NCBI GenBank assembly: GCA_903939755.1
Contig: CAJAII010000008.1
Location: forward strand, 1 to 64,000
Source of the DNA: an uncultured Flavobacteriales bacterium
GTDB taxonomy: Bacteria > Bacteroidota > Bacteroidia > Flavobacteriales_D > Crocinitomicaceae
Direction of reading: 5' to 3'
Length of the DNA stretch: 64,000 bases
Shown one piece after another: positions 1-9,657 of this stretch. How positions within the stretch are numbered: the first letter of the stretch is position 1; each line of letters starts with the position of its first letter. A model generated the notes under the pieces. That model ran no database searches. It was given only the letters and a program-made list of their open reading frames with translations, and was not told the origin of the DNA. Position numbers and translations under genes: made by a program.

Positions 1-49
1 AACCAATGGTGATAAAACAACGGAAGTCATCAAACAAAGTATCCGATAA
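1..49 (+). CDS. 3' end of a T9SS-secreted paralogue (partial)
   Basis: The reading frame enters at the left edge and ends with TAA at 47-49, encoding the last residues (ending in EVIKQSIR). These residues, and the DNA, are identical to the end of the T9SS protein at 326-8023. The upstream gene therefore carries the same C-terminal sorting-domain tail and is probably a tandem paralogue. Only about 15 codons are visible, so nothing can be said about the rest. Confidence 0.7.
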   Translation, partial: TNGDKTTEVIKQSIR

Positions 50-119
50 GTATTCCTTAGAAAAACAGGATACACAATTACTAAATCCCGATAAGATAAA
101 TTCTTATCGGGATTTTTTT
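1..119 (+). repeat. 119-bp direct repeat, copy 1
   Basis: Bases 1-119 match 7975-8093 without a mismatch. The repeat spans the last codons, the stop, the 3' untranslated region and the terminator. It probably continues left of the window. Identity through non-coding sequence implies a recent duplication or gene conversion. Confidence 0.9.
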
Positions 120-120
120 T
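83..120 (+). terminator. Rho-independent terminator
   Basis: A perfect 13-bp stem (83-95 with 103-115) around a 7-base loop is followed by a run of T. It lies 33 bases after the stop codon of the partial gene. Confidence 0.85.
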
Positions 121-325
121 ATGTAAAATATTAAGAACAAAGCATTTAGTAATTCAGGAAATATAATTCTCTAACAGAAAAGAAATGTTGAGTTAAAGAG
201 TAAGACAAATGATGTAAATATTCGATCAATGCCTTAATATTTTCATTTACAATGCATTTATGTATAAATAGTAAAACATTATTATTTTTCTTGGGTAAGT
301 TTATGTCGTAAAAAAATATTCAATT

Positions 326-3300
326 ATGAAAAAATTATACGCAAGATTTCTTACTTCTTTTTTAGCCATTTTACTGTTTATTGTATTTTCTGCTGAAAAT
401 ATTACTGCGCAATCTGTGGTGTATGACATAAACAACACTGGTATGTTGTTTAATATGACGTCTAACTGTGGGGGTGGTTCAGTATATAACGGCTGTTCTG
501 GAACAACTGGCTTTAACTTCACAGCAGCTTTGCCTGGTGGAGCTACAGTCACAAGTGTTGTATTGCAACTAAGCGTTGGTGTGGAATGTGCAGGTGGTAC
601 TAGAACCACTACGTTTAACAACGTTGCCGCGCCAAGTTTCAACACGAACAACCATTGTAACTGTTCAGGGACCAATAACGGTATCTTTACCCTAAACTTA
701 AATCCGGGTAATTTTGTGGCCAATGGCCAAAATCAGTTTAGAATAATAAATCCGCCAAGTTGTTTTGGTTTATATCAGTATAACAATTCCCTATATGGAT
801 CTTTTGCGCGTGTAACAGTGAATTATACCACCGGACCACCACCAACTCCCTCTTCGATCACTTCGACTTCTGCAACAATTTGTCCTGGAGGAAGCTCCAC
901 GCTTACAGCAAATGGAGCAGTTGGTACAGTTTATTGGTTTACATCAGGTTGTAATACTTCTGGACAAATTGCAACTGGAAATCCAATCAGTGTTTCTCCA
1001 GGTGCAACAACAACGTATTATGCAAGAAATTTTAATGCTGGCTTGTGGAGTTCAAGTTGTGCAACATCTACTGTTACGGTCTCTTCAGCTGCGGCTCCAA
1101 GTGTTACTTCTACTACAATATCATGTGGTCAAACGGCAACATTGACAGCTAGTGGTGGTGGCGGTGGAACCTATACATGGTTTACCAATGCAAATGGTAC
1201 AGGTCAAGTAGGTACAGGGGCATCTTATACAACCCCTGCTTTAACTGCGAATACAACCTATTATGTAGGATTGCAATCTGGTGGTGGTGGCGGTGGTGGT
1301 AATGTTTCAACATTTACCGCAGCCTATGCTCCTGCAAACTGGGCTCTGTCTCATTTAAACGGTGGAAACGGTAGTGTTAATGCAGGTGGTGCACCAAATT
1401 CTATTCAGCTCACTGGTCCCAATGGAACTGGAGGAAATTCTTATACCTTATATACAATCGCAGTGGCTACGAGTGGAACAATTAGTTTTAACTGGAACGT
1501 TTCGCATCAAGATTCAGGATACGATACTTTCGGTTATCGAATTAACGCAACTGACTATCCGATTACAGCTTCAAGTGGCTCAGGTGCCACAAGTGTAAAC
1601 GTTGTAGCAGGCCAAACTTTTGCCTTCTACGGAAGGTCTCATGATGGTTGTTGTGGTACTTTTACGGCAACGATCACCAATTTTGTTGGTCCAGGTGCTG
1701 CAGCCGCACAATGTCTATCGAATTTAGCTGCTTCAACCGTAACAGTGAGTTCAAATGTAGCTCAGCCAGTAATTACAGGAAATACAACAGTTACTTGTGG
1801 AAACACAACGACCTTAACCTCTTCTACTGGTGCAAACACAGCTTGGTATGATGCGGCGGCTAACGGAACTTTATTAGGAACGGGTGGTACGTATACAACT
1901 CCTTCATTAACAGCTAACACAGCAGTATATGCAGTTCAAGCAACATTAAATCAAGGTTCTGTAACATTTAACTATACAGGTGGTATGCAAACTTGGACAG
2001 TTCCAGCTGGTGTTGCATCAATTACTGTGGATCTTCAAGGTGCTCAAGGATCTAATGGTTATTATGGTTATGGTGGAAATGGAGGTCGTTTACAAGCGAT
2101 TTATCCTGTTTCCGCTGGTCAAGTATTAAATATTTATGTGGGGAATCGTACTTCTTCAACTGCCGGTGGTTATAATGGTGGTGGAAATGGTAATACATAT
2201 GGTGGCGGCGGTGGAGGTGCTACTGATATCCGTATCGGTGGAACAACTCTTTCAGATAGAAAACTTGTTGCCGGAGGTGGTGGCGGCGGTGGTTATAATT
2301 GCGGTGGTGCGGGAACGAATAATGGCGGCGGTGGAGGTGGAACAACTGGTGTAGCTGGTTATCAATGTCAATCTCAATCTAGTTATGTTGGAAATGGAGG
2401 TACACAAGCAGCTGGTGGAACTAACCTCGGTGGTAGTGGTCAAGCTGGTTCTTTAGGAATAGGTGGAAATACTTATTCTTCCTACGGCGGTGGTGGCGGT
2501 GGTGGCTACTACGGTGGTGGTGCTGCATCTTACGGTGGCGGCGGTGGTGGCAGTAGTTATGCAGCAGGTACAGCAACTAATGTTGTTCATACACAATCAT
2601 ATAAAGCAGGAAACGGTTTGTTAACTATTTCTTGGAATGGTATCGGTTGTTCGAGTGCTGTTGTTGCAACTAATATATCAGTTAATTTACCTGCAGCTCC
2701 AACTGCTTCTAATGCAGTAGTTGCTTGTGGTGCAACGGCATCATTAACCGCAACTGGTGGTGGAGGAAACGGCTACCAATGGTATAGTAATCAAGCTGGA
2801 ACTTCTTATGTAGGTTCAGGCTCTCCTTTTGTTTCGCCTGCTTTAACTGCTAATACAACTTATTATGTTGCTTCTGCTTCAGGTCAAGCAGGAGGAACAA
2901 CTTATACATTTACCAATGCTGGTGCAACGGGAATGAATGGTCCAACTCAAAACCAATTGAATGCTGCGTATTCAAGTACTAACTTGAATGGTTTAGTAAC
3001 TACTACTAATGGAATTCAATTATGGACGGTTCCTGCAACAGGTGCTTACACTATTGAGGCTTTTGGAGCACAAGGTGGTGGAGCAAATCAATACGGTAGA
3101 GGATCACAGATAAAAGGTACCTTCCAATTAACAGCTGGACAACAAATCAAAATATTAGTCGGTCAAGCTGGTGGATACTATAGTAGTGGCTCTGGTGGAG
3201 GTGGTTCATTTGTGACTACTTCGGCTAACGTTCCTTTGGTTGTTGCCGGTGGTGGTGGTGGCCAATATGATGGAGGATCTCAATTATATAATGCGCATTC

Positions 3301-6300
3301 GGTTGTTGGCAATAATGGTCAAGCAACAGGATGTACAACTGGTGGAACAGCTGGAGCTGGTGGAAATGGATGTAACAATTCTGGTGCAGCAGGTGGTGGT
3401 GGATTAAACTCCAACGGGGGTAATGGTTCTTACGGAACAGGAGGTCAATCATTCATAAGCGGTGGTGTTGGAGGAAATCATTCAAGTCAAGCGGCTTGTG
3501 TAGGAGGATTTGGTGGTGGTGGTGGAACACACGGTAACACCGGTGGTGGTGGAGGTGGGGGTGGATATTCCGGTGGTGCTGGAGGTTTCCATGATGGAAA
3601 TACTGGATCAGGTGGTGGTGGTGGTTCCTTCAACGGAGGAACAAGCCCAATAAATGTTGGTGGTGTTCGCATGGGTCATGGTCAAGTAATCATTACGGTG
3701 TTAAGTTCTCCATGTGTTTCTGCAACGGTTCCTGTAATCGTAACGGTAAATGCGGTAACTACGCCAACGGTAACCAATCAAACAATCAATTGTGGTCAGA
3801 CAGTAACCTTAACGGCTTCTACTAATTCACCAACGGTGACTTGGTACAGCAACGCGCAAGGAACAACCGCTGTTGGATCCGGTGCTAGTTGGACAAGTCC
3901 TCAACTTACCGCAACAACAACTTATTATGTGAATGCAGGCCCAGCGGGTGCATGTGCAACAGGATTAGTTGCAGCAACTGTTACGGTTAATGCTTTGACG
4001 AATCCTACAGCAAGTGCAGCTGCGGTAACATGTGGTCAAACGGCTACTGTAACAGCATCAGGTGGTGGTGGAAACACAATTACTTGGTATTCAAATGCTA
4101 ACGGTACAGGAGCATTAGGAACTGGCGCTTCGTTTACGACGCCTGTTTTAGCATCTAATACGACTTATTATATTACAACGAGTGCAGGTGGAAACGCTGG
4201 CGGATCGTATACGTTTACCAATGCATCAGCAACGGGAAGAACGGGCCCAACTCAAGGGGCTATAAATTCTGCATATGCAGGAACAAGTTTAGCGAATACT
4301 GTTACGATAGTCACGCAAGGAATTCAAGAATGGGTAGTACCTACTTCTGGAAACTATAGAATATTAACCAAAGGTGCTCAAGGTGGTGGAGCCGGAAATG
4401 GTGGATTGGGTGCGAGCGTTCAAGGAGATTTTGCCTTGACAGCTGGTCAAAAATTATTCATCGTTGTTGGTCAACAAGGTCTTGGTGGTGCAGATGGTCA
4501 GGCAACTGGTGGTGGAGGTGGTTCATTCGTTGCGACAGGTAATGCAACGTATACCACAGCTACTCCATTAATCGTTGCCGGTGGTGGTGGTGGAGCAAGT
4601 CCGCAAGCTGGTTACCCAGGTTTAATTTCGACAAACGGAGGTGCTGGTGAAGGATGTCAAGCAGGTGGAACGAATGGTAATGGTGGTCAATCTGCTCAGA
4701 ATTGTGGAAATGGAACCGGTGGTGCAGGTGGATTCTATACGGATGGCGCTTCAACAGGTAGTTATGGTAATCAACGCGGATATGGTTTTATTTCAGGAGC
4801 GGCCTTAGGTGGTACGTCTCAATACAACAACCGTGAAGGTGGATTCGGTGGAGGTGGTGGAACCCACGGTAGCAATACAGGTGGAGGTCCTGGTGGAGGT
4901 TACTCCGGTGGATCAGCACCAAATCACGGTGGAAACTGGGAAGGTGGTGGCGGTGGATCTTTCAACGGTGGAACCAACCCTGTGGCAACGCAAGGTGTTC
5001 AAACTGGCATGGGATCTGTTGTAATTACATCTTTAGCTGCTCCTTGTGTTTCAGGTATTGTAGCTGTTCCTGTAACGGTTAACGCTTTACAAGCACCAAC
5101 CGTAAGTGGTACAACTGCTTTTTGTTCAGGTGCTGCAGTAACAACAACTTTAACGGCTGCTGGAAGTCCAAGTGGTTATACTTGGTGGACAAATAGTAAT
5201 GGCACTGGTCAGTTGGGAACAACGGCTGCATTTACTACGCCATCGATTAATACAACCACTACGTATTACGTACAATCAACAAGTCCTAACGCAGGTTCTC
5301 AAACGTTTAACTATACAGGTGCAGTACAAACATTCACCGCTCCTGTAACTGGTAACTATACATTTGATGTGAATGGTGCTCAGGGTGGAGTTACTGCGTA
5401 TGCTGGTGGTTTGGGTGGACGAGTTCAAGGAACTTTAGCGCTTACAGCGGGTCAAACAATAAATGTTTATGTTGGTCAACAACCTACTACAAGTACTGGT
5501 GGATGGAATGGTGGAGGAAACTCTGGAGGAAATGGAATAGGTGGTGGTGGTGCTTCTGACATTCGAGTAGGAGGTAATGGATTAAATAACCGAGTGATTG
5601 TTGCTGCTGGTGGTGGTGGTGGTGGATTCTCTTCTCAAGGATTTACGGGTAGTAACGGTGCAGCTGGTGGTGGAACTACTGGTGGAACTAGTACGCAAAG
5701 TAATGGAGGATGGAGTTCAGGTACTGGAGGAACTCAGGGAGCAGGTGGTACCTCATCAGGATGTTGTGGTAACGGAACTTCAGGTTCACTTGGTTTAGGT
5801 GGAAATGGCGGTAATGGTATGTCTGGATGTGGATCATACAGCACTGGTTGGGGCGGCGGCGGCGGCGGCGGATACTACGGCGGTGGCGGTGGTGCTAATT
5901 GCGGTGGTGGCGTTGGTGGTGGCGGTGGCTCCTCTTATTTCGGTGGTGCAGGTGTAACGAATGCAACAACTACAGCTGGTGTTCGAAATGGTAATGGTCA
6001 AATCATCCTTACTTGGACAGGTACAGGTTGTGCTTCAGCGGTTACTCCAGTAACAGTAACTATGGCTGCTGCTGTAGCTGCTAACGCAGGTGCTGATGTA
6101 ACTTCAGATATTACATGTGGAAAAGATATTGCTCAACTATCAGCCGCTGCATTAGCGAACGGTGAAACGGGAGCATGGACGATAACGCAAGGAGCGGGAG
6201 CAGTGTTGCCAGGTCTAGTTACTGCACCAGGTGCTAACGTAACAGATTTCCAAGGTTCATACGGCGGAACATATACCCTTACATGGTCAGTTACCAATAC

Positions 6301-8023
6301 GGCTACAGGTTGTGTGTCAACAGACAACATGATCGTTACCTTTAATCAGCCAAATGCGGCTTCATTAGGCGGTATGATTGGTTCTCAAGATGTATTGTGG
6401 AATGGTTTATCATCATCCGATTGGTCTACTTCTAATAACTGGTACATGAAACAAGCTGCTGGACATTACGTCAGAATGACCTCAGGTCAGCCAGCATCTA
6501 ATACCGAAGTGTTTACGATTTCAAATGCTGTTGGTGGAATGTGTATTGGAAATAATATGCCAACCTTAAGTGTAACAAGTAACGCGGAGGATGTATACTT
6601 AAATACGGGTATGTCCCTTAATTTAACCAATGACATCATCAACTTGGTAGGTAACTTAACGAATCATGGAACGATCAATGCCTCCACAGGAACGATCAAT
6701 TTCACAGGTGGGCTTTCTTCAACGATAAGTGGTACAGGTTCAACTTCTTTGAATAACTTAACGGTTAACAAAAGTGGTGGTCAGTCGCTTACTGTGAGTA
6801 TGCCAGTAACTGTTACCGGAGTATTAGATATGACTTTAGGAAATATCTTTACCTCTGCTAATAACGTACTTACCTTAGGAAATAGCAGTGCTGTACCTGG
6901 ATCATTGTCTTGGACAAGTGGAAACATTGTCGGTCCATTTAGACGTTATTTCATCAATGGAGCAACAACAGGTAATGCAGGTTTGTTCCCAGTAGGAACG
7001 GCAGCATTTAACCGATATGCAAAGGTTGACTTTACAAGTACGCCAGGTGTGAACCAATACCTAACGGTTTGGTATAAGTCAGGTGCTCCATTAACGCCTG
7101 CGAATATTCCATTGTACAATGGTTTACCGTTAACAACGCAAGACAATCAGTTGGTACAGAATTATTCAGCAGATGGTTATTGGAATGTAGATCCAACTGC
7201 AAATAATTATTCATCATCGATCACAGCGGCTCCATACAGCATGACGCTTTATGCGAACAACTTGAATGGAATGGTAACGCCAATGATTACTCGAATAATA
7301 AAAGCAGCAGGATCGAACACCGCTCAAAATCACCACGTACAGTGGCAAGGAGCAGGTGTTCATACACCAATTGCTGGAGGAACGAGTCCAGTTGCATTTG
7401 CAATCACAAGTACGAATTTACAAGGCTTCAGCTGGTTCAATATCGGAACGTCCAACAATCAGGCTTTGCCGGTAGAATTGTTGAGCTTCAGTGGAACATG
7501 TGCTAATGAGCAAGTAGATTTAACATGGCAAACGGCATCTGAGCACAATAGCTTAAGCTTCGAAATAGAGAAGTCACGCGATGGTGAAGTTTGGAGTGTG
7601 ATTAATACGCAAGCAGCGGCAGGCAATAGCACGCAGTTGTTAACGTACACTTACAGCGACGAGATGGCCTTAGAGGGTAATAATTACTACCGTTTATCAC
7701 AATATGATATCGACGGAGCAAGTAAGGTGTACGATGTGATCAATGTGAATTGTTCAGGAAGTTCAAAAGGCTACTTCTCAACGTATCCAAATCCAACAAC
7801 AGGTGCGTTCCAAGTAGTGCTAAACAACAAGGAATTAGTAGGAACCTCTGTATTGAATATCATGGACACGAAAGGAAGTTCTATCTTACATCGCGCAGTT
7901 GATGTAAAATCAGGAATCAATTTGTTCAGTGTTCAAGACTTACAATTAGCACCAGGGATCTACTATATCAGTATAACCAATGGTGATAAAACAACGGAAG
8001 TCATCAAACAAAGTATCCGATAA
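326..8023 (+). CDS. Giant glycine-rich, Ig-like T9SS-exported surface protein
   Basis: 2,565 residues. Residues 1-29 are a signal peptide ending in TAQ. Next comes a beta-rich N-terminal domain (about 30-170). About seven Ig-like modules of 70-80 residues follow (pattern CGQTATLTASGGGG...TYTWFTNANGTG...TANTTYYV). They alternate with four large glycine-rich modules (about 543-775, 856-1130, 1291-1573, 1658-1900). A non-repetitive region (about 2000-2370) precedes an LPVELLSF-type beta domain (about 2380-2475). A T9SS type A sorting domain (YPNPTTGAF, about 2487 to the end) closes the protein. Known biology: such proteins cross the outer membrane by T9SS and are surface-anchored or released. 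An adhesive or structural role is inference. Glycine-rich modules 1 and 4 (FNYTG...QT) form one type, and 2 and 3 (YTFTNA.ATG..GPTQ) another. ATG at 326 is the only start that gives the signal peptide. Confidence 0.93.
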   Translation: MKKLYARFLTSFLAILLFIVFSAENITAQSVVYDINNTGMLFNMTSNCGGGSVYNGCSGTTGFNFTAALPGGATVTSVVLQLSVGVECAGGTRTTTFNNVAAPSFNTNNHCNCSGTNNGIFTLNLNPGNFVANGQNQFRIINPPSCFGLYQYNNSLYGSFARVTVNYTTGPPPTPSSITSTSATICPGGSSTLTANGAVGTVYWFTSGCNTSGQIATGNPISVSPGATTTYYARNFNAGLWSSSCATSTVTVSSAAAPSVTSTTISCGQTATLTASGGGGGTYTWFTNANGTGQVGTGASYTTPALTANTTYYVGLQSGGGGGGGNVSTFTAAYAPANWALSHLNGGNGSVNAGGAPNSIQLTGPNGTGGNSYTLYTIAVATSGTISFNWNVSHQDSGYDTFGYRINATDYPITASSGSGATSVNVVAGQTFAFYGRSHDGCCGTFTATITNFVGPGAAAAQCLSNLAASTVTVSSNVAQPVITGNTTVTCGNTTTLTSSTGANTAWYDAAANGTLLGTGGTYTTPSLTANTAVYAVQATLNQGSVTFNYTGGMQTWTVPAGVASITVDLQGAQGSNGYYGYGGNGGRLQAIYPVSAGQVLNIYVGNRTSSTAGGYNGGGNGNTYGGGGGGATDIRIGGTTLSDRKLVAGGGGGGGYNCGGAGTNNGGGGGGTTGVAGYQCQSQSSYVGNGGTQAAGGTNLGGSGQAGSLGIGGNTYSSYGGGGGGGYYGGGAASYGGGGGGSSYAAGTATNVVHTQSYKAGNGLLTISWNGIGCSSAVVATNISVNLPAAPTASNAVVACGATASLTATGGGGNGYQWYSNQAGTSYVGSGSPFVSPALTANTTYYVASASGQAGGTTYTFTNAGATGMNGPTQNQLNAAYSSTNLNGLVTTTNGIQLWTVPATGAYTIEAFGAQGGGANQYGRGSQIKGTFQLTAGQQIKILVGQAGGYYSSGSGGGGSFVTTSANVPLVVAGGGGGQYDGGSQLYNAHSVVGNNGQATGCTTGGTAGAGGNGCNNSGAAGGGGLNSNGGNGSYGTGGQSFISGGVGGNHSSQAACVGGFGGGGGTHGNTGGGGGGGGYSGGAGGFHDGNTGSGGGGGSFNGGTSPINVGGVRMGHGQVIITVLSSPCVSATVPVIVTVNAVTTPTVTNQTINCGQTVTLTASTNSPTVTWYSNAQGTTAVGSGASWTSPQLTATTTYYVNAGPAGACATGLVAATVTVNALTNPTASAAAVTCGQTATVTASGGGGNTITWYSNANGTGALGTGASFTTPVLASNTTYYITTSAGGNAGGSYTFTNASATGRTGPTQGAINSAYAGTSLANTVTIVTQGIQEWVVPTSGNYRILTKGAQGGGAGNGGLGASVQGDFALTAGQKLFIVVGQQGLGGADGQATGGGGGSFVATGNATYTTATPLIVAGGGGGASPQAGYPGLISTNGGAGEGCQAGGTNGNGGQSAQNCGNGTGGAGGFYTDGASTGSYGNQRGYGFISGAALGGTSQYNNREGGFGGGGGTHGSNTGGGPGGGYSGGSAPNHGGNWEGGGGGSFNGGTNPVATQGVQTGMGSVVITSLAAPCVSGIVAVPVTVNALQAPTVSGTTAFCSGAAVTTTLTAAGSPSGYTWWTNSNGTGQLGTTAAFTTPSINTTTTYYVQSTSPNAGSQTFNYTGAVQTFTAPVTGNYTFDVNGAQGGVTAYAGGLGGRVQGTLALTAGQTINVYVGQQPTTSTGGWNGGGNSGGNGIGGGGASDIRVGGNGLNNRVIVAAGGGGGGFSSQGFTGSNGAAGGGTTGGTSTQSNGGWSSGTGGTQGAGGTSSGCCGNGTSGSLGLGGNGGNGMSGCGSYSTGWGGGGGGGYYGGGGGANCGGGVGGGGGSSYFGGAGVTNATTTAGVRNGNGQIILTWTGTGCASAVTPVTVTMAAAVAANAGADVTSDITCGKDIAQLSAAALANGETGAWTITQGAGAVLPGLVTAPGANVTDFQGSYGGTYTLTWSVTNTATGCVSTDNMIVTFNQPNAASLGGMIGSQDVLWNGLSSSDWSTSNNWYMKQAAGHYVRMTSGQPASNTEVFTISNAVGGMCIGNNMPTLSVTSNAEDVYLNTGMSLNLTNDIINLVGNLTNHGTINASTGTINFTGGLSSTISGTGSTSLNNLTVNKSGGQSLTVSMPVTVTGVLDMTLGNIFTSANNVLTLGNSSAVPGSLSWTSGNIVGPFRRYFINGATTGNAGLFPVGTAAFNRYAKVDFTSTPGVNQYLTVWYKSGAPLTPANIPLYNGLPLTTQDNQLVQNYSADGYWNVDPTANNYSSSITAAPYSMTLYANNLNGMVTPMITRIIKAAGSNTAQNHHVQWQGAGVHTPIAGGTSPVAFAITSTNLQGFSWFNIGTSNNQALPVELLSFSGTCANEQVDLTWQTASEHNSLSFEIEKSRDGEVWSVINTQAAAGNSTQLLTYTYSDEMALEGNNYYRLSQYDIDGASKVYDVINVNCSGSSKGYFSTYPNPTTGAFQVVLNNKELVGTSVLNIMDTKGSSILHRAVDVKSGINLFSVQDLQLAPGIYYISITNGDKTTEVIKQSIR

Positions 8024-8093
8024 GTATTCCTTAGAAAAACAGGATACACAATTACTAAATCCCGATAAGATAAATTCTTATCGGGATTTTTTT
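7975..8093 (+). repeat. 119-bp direct repeat, copy 2
   Basis: Second copy of the sequence at 1-119, covering the 3' end of the T9SS gene and its terminator. The copies diverge immediately after the T run (eight T versus seven T, then unrelated sequence). Confidence 0.9.
8057..8093 (+). terminator. Rho-independent terminator of the T9SS gene
   Basis: Same 13-bp perfect stem as at 83-120 (8057-8069 with 8077-8089, 7-base loop) with a T run. It ends just before the promoter of the next gene. Confidence 0.85.
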
Positions 8094-8094
8094 A

Positions 8095-8124
8095 TTGAAT
8101 CAAGCATAAAACATTTTACTTTTG
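8095..8124 (+). promoter_or_regulatory. Bacteroidota-type promoter of the aminotransferase gene
   Basis: TTG at 8095-8097, a 19-base spacer and TACTTTTG at 8117-8124 fit the Bacteroidota consensus (TTG, about 19-21 bases, TAnnTTTG). The start codon follows four bases later, so the transcript must be leaderless or nearly so. Confidence 0.75.
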
Positions 8125-8128
8125 TTCC

Positions 8129-9322
8129 ATGAATCAGTCTGAAAAATTCTTCCTTCGGCATTTAAGTCAAACAACTCCATTTCCTTTTTTAATTGAGGTG
8201 AAAAATGCAAGGGGTATTTATATTTATGATGTTAATGACAAAGAATATATGGATATGATTGCTGGTGTTGCTGTAAATTCTATTGGCCATTGTCACCCTA
8301 AAGTTACTGCGGCGCTTAAAAATCAAATCGATAAGTATTTGCATGTGATGGTGTATGGCGAATTTATTCAAGCTCCCCAAAATGAATTAATCGAAAAATT
8401 GATAGCTGTATTGCCATCTACATTAGATGCGGTATATCCGGTTAATTCGGGAACCGAAGCGAATGAAGCAGCCATAAAATTAGTAAAACGAGTTACCAAT
8501 AGAACAGAAATAATTGCATTCAAAGGAGCTTATCACGGAAGTACAAATGGCTCCTTAAGTATTTCTTCTAATGAACTTAAAAAGCAAGCGTATCGTCCAT
8601 TATTGCCTGGGATAAAATTCATTGATTTAAATGATGAGGAACAATTAAATCAAATTACCAAGTATACGGCGGGCGTGTTTTTAGAAACCGTTCAGGGAGA
8701 TGCGGGTGTTAGAATTCCGGATATTTCTTTCATGAAAGCTTTGCGAAAAAGATGCACGGAGGTTGGGGCTCTTTTGGTTTTTGATGAAATACAATGTGGT
8801 TTGGGGAGAACGGGAAAAATGTTTGCTTTTGAACATTTTCAAGTCGTTCCTGATCTATTAACTTTAGGGAAGGCACTCGGTGGTGGAATGCCAATTGGAG
8901 CCTTGATCAGTTCAAGGGAATTATTGAGCCATTTTTCGCATCAACCAATGTTAGGCCATATTACGACTTTCGGAGGTCACCCAGTAATTTCAGCTGCTGC
9001 AAGTGCTTTCATGGAGGTGTTAATCAATGAGGTAGATTTAAACGAAGTCGAGCGATTAGGACAATTATTAGCGGATATTATTAGTGCGCATAAAGATATA
9101 ATTGCTTTTCGTCGTATTGGATTAATGTTTGCCTTTGACATGGTATCTCCTGATCGAGTTGAAAAAGTGGTAAAATCTTGCTTAGAAAAAGGATTAATTA
9201 CCTTTTGGTTTCTTTCGCATCCAGCATCTTTTCGCTTATCGCCTCCTTTGATTATTACTGAAGTTGAAATACGGAAAGCGGGCCATCTTATTTTAGAGGC
9301 TATAGAGGAAACGAGTCGCTAG
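8129..9322 (+). CDS. Class III PLP-dependent aminotransferase
   Basis: 397 residues, full length for the acetylornithine/ornithine aminotransferase family. Visible motifs: NSGTEANEAAIKL (phosphate-binding region), FKGAYHGS, ETVQGDAG, LVFDEIQCGLGRTGKMFAFEH (the Asp that contacts the PLP ring nitrogen), and TLGKALGGGMPIGA with the Schiff-base lysine. Substrate cannot be settled from sequence; acetylornithine, ornithine, GABA or lysine epsilon-transamination are all possible. It stands alone between a terminator and an intergenic repeat region, and has its own promoter four bases upstream. Its last codons and downstream bases (9310-9340) are duplicated at 12287-12317. Confidence 0.88.
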   Translation: MNQSEKFFLRHLSQTTPFPFLIEVKNARGIYIYDVNDKEYMDMIAGVAVNSIGHCHPKVTAALKNQIDKYLHVMVYGEFIQAPQNELIEKLIAVLPSTLDAVYPVNSGTEANEAAIKLVKRVTNRTEIIAFKGAYHGSTNGSLSISSNELKKQAYRPLLPGIKFIDLNDEEQLNQITKYTAGVFLETVQGDAGVRIPDISFMKALRKRCTEVGALLVFDEIQCGLGRTGKMFAFEHFQVVPDLLTLGKALGGGMPIGALISSRELLSHFSHQPMLGHITTFGGHPVISAAASAFMEVLINEVDLNEVERLGQLLADIISAHKDIIAFRRIGLMFAFDMVSPDRVEKVVKSCLEKGLITFWFLSHPASFRLSPPLIITEVEIRKAGHLILEAIEETSR

Positions 9323-9340
9323 AAGAAGTTTCATTTATTA
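9310..9340 (+). repeat. Gene-tail direct repeat, copy 1
   Basis: 31 bases covering the last four codons and stop of the aminotransferase gene plus downstream sequence. 28 of 31 bases match 12287-12317, same orientation. The two copies bracket the DUF5686 gene. Confidence 0.75.
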
Positions 9341-9420
9341 ACGTTTTATGCTTTTTTATTAATCAGTATTAAAGCCCTGAAAGGGTGTTTCATCTTTAAA
9401 CGTTGGATACTATTTTCTCA

Positions 9421-9469
9421 CTATTGTCCGATAAAAAATCGAACCTTATTTCCTTTGTCCTTTTGTCTT
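9421..9469 (-). repeat. Intergenic repeat B, copy 1
   Basis: 49 bases that match 16671-16727 in inverted orientation. The 16-kb copy carries an extra small hairpin (TCCGCC, two bases, GGCGGA) that this copy lacks. Confidence 0.65.
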
Positions 9470-9501
9470 ATTACAAGAGTAATTCTATTGAAATAAGATT
9501 T

Positions 9502-9580
9502 GGGCACCGTGCCTCTCGACTTCGCTCGATTCACTTAAAGGGCATCGAGCGAAGTCGAGAGACACTTATATAGAAATCAC
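9502..9580 (+). repeat. Palindromic intergenic element A, copy 1
   Basis: An 18-bp perfect inverted repeat (9513-9530 with 9544-9561) encloses a 13-base loop, TCACTTAAAGGGC. The left flank (ACCGTGC) and right flank (GACACTTATATAGAAATCAC) recur at 16485-16563 in the same orientation. There the loop is present as its exact reverse complement. Confidence 0.85.
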
Positions 9581-9657
9581 AGAAAGTCGCTTAATTTTTA
9601 TTTTTCCGCTCTAGCGGTCCGCCCTAGCGGACGCAAAACATTATCTGTGATAGTGTG

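Larger units (their letters stand above)
9323..9657. other. Intergenic region without genes, repeat-rich
   Basis: 335 bases with no credible reading frame, between the convergent aminotransferase and DUF5686 genes. It holds the end of the tail repeat, a repeat shared with 16671-16727, the palindromic element at 9502-9580, and two small GC-rich hairpins at 9606-9617 and 9618-9631. No T-rich terminator was seen. Confidence 0.7.

Noticed and set aside
2136-5798. Several glycine-, valine- or proline-rich frames in other registers of the giant T9SS gene
   Set aside because: Produced by the repetitive GGT/GGC glycine codons of the real gene; composition and lack of starts show they are shadows.
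1090-6000. Repeated tracts within the T9SS gene considered as a CRISPR or tandem DNA repeat array
   Set aside because: The repetition follows protein modules and glycine codons, not constant repeats with unique spacers.
9502-9580. Palindromic element considered as insertion-sequence ends
   Set aside because: No transposase frame lies between or near the copies, and the element is only about 80 bases; treated as an intergenic repeat.
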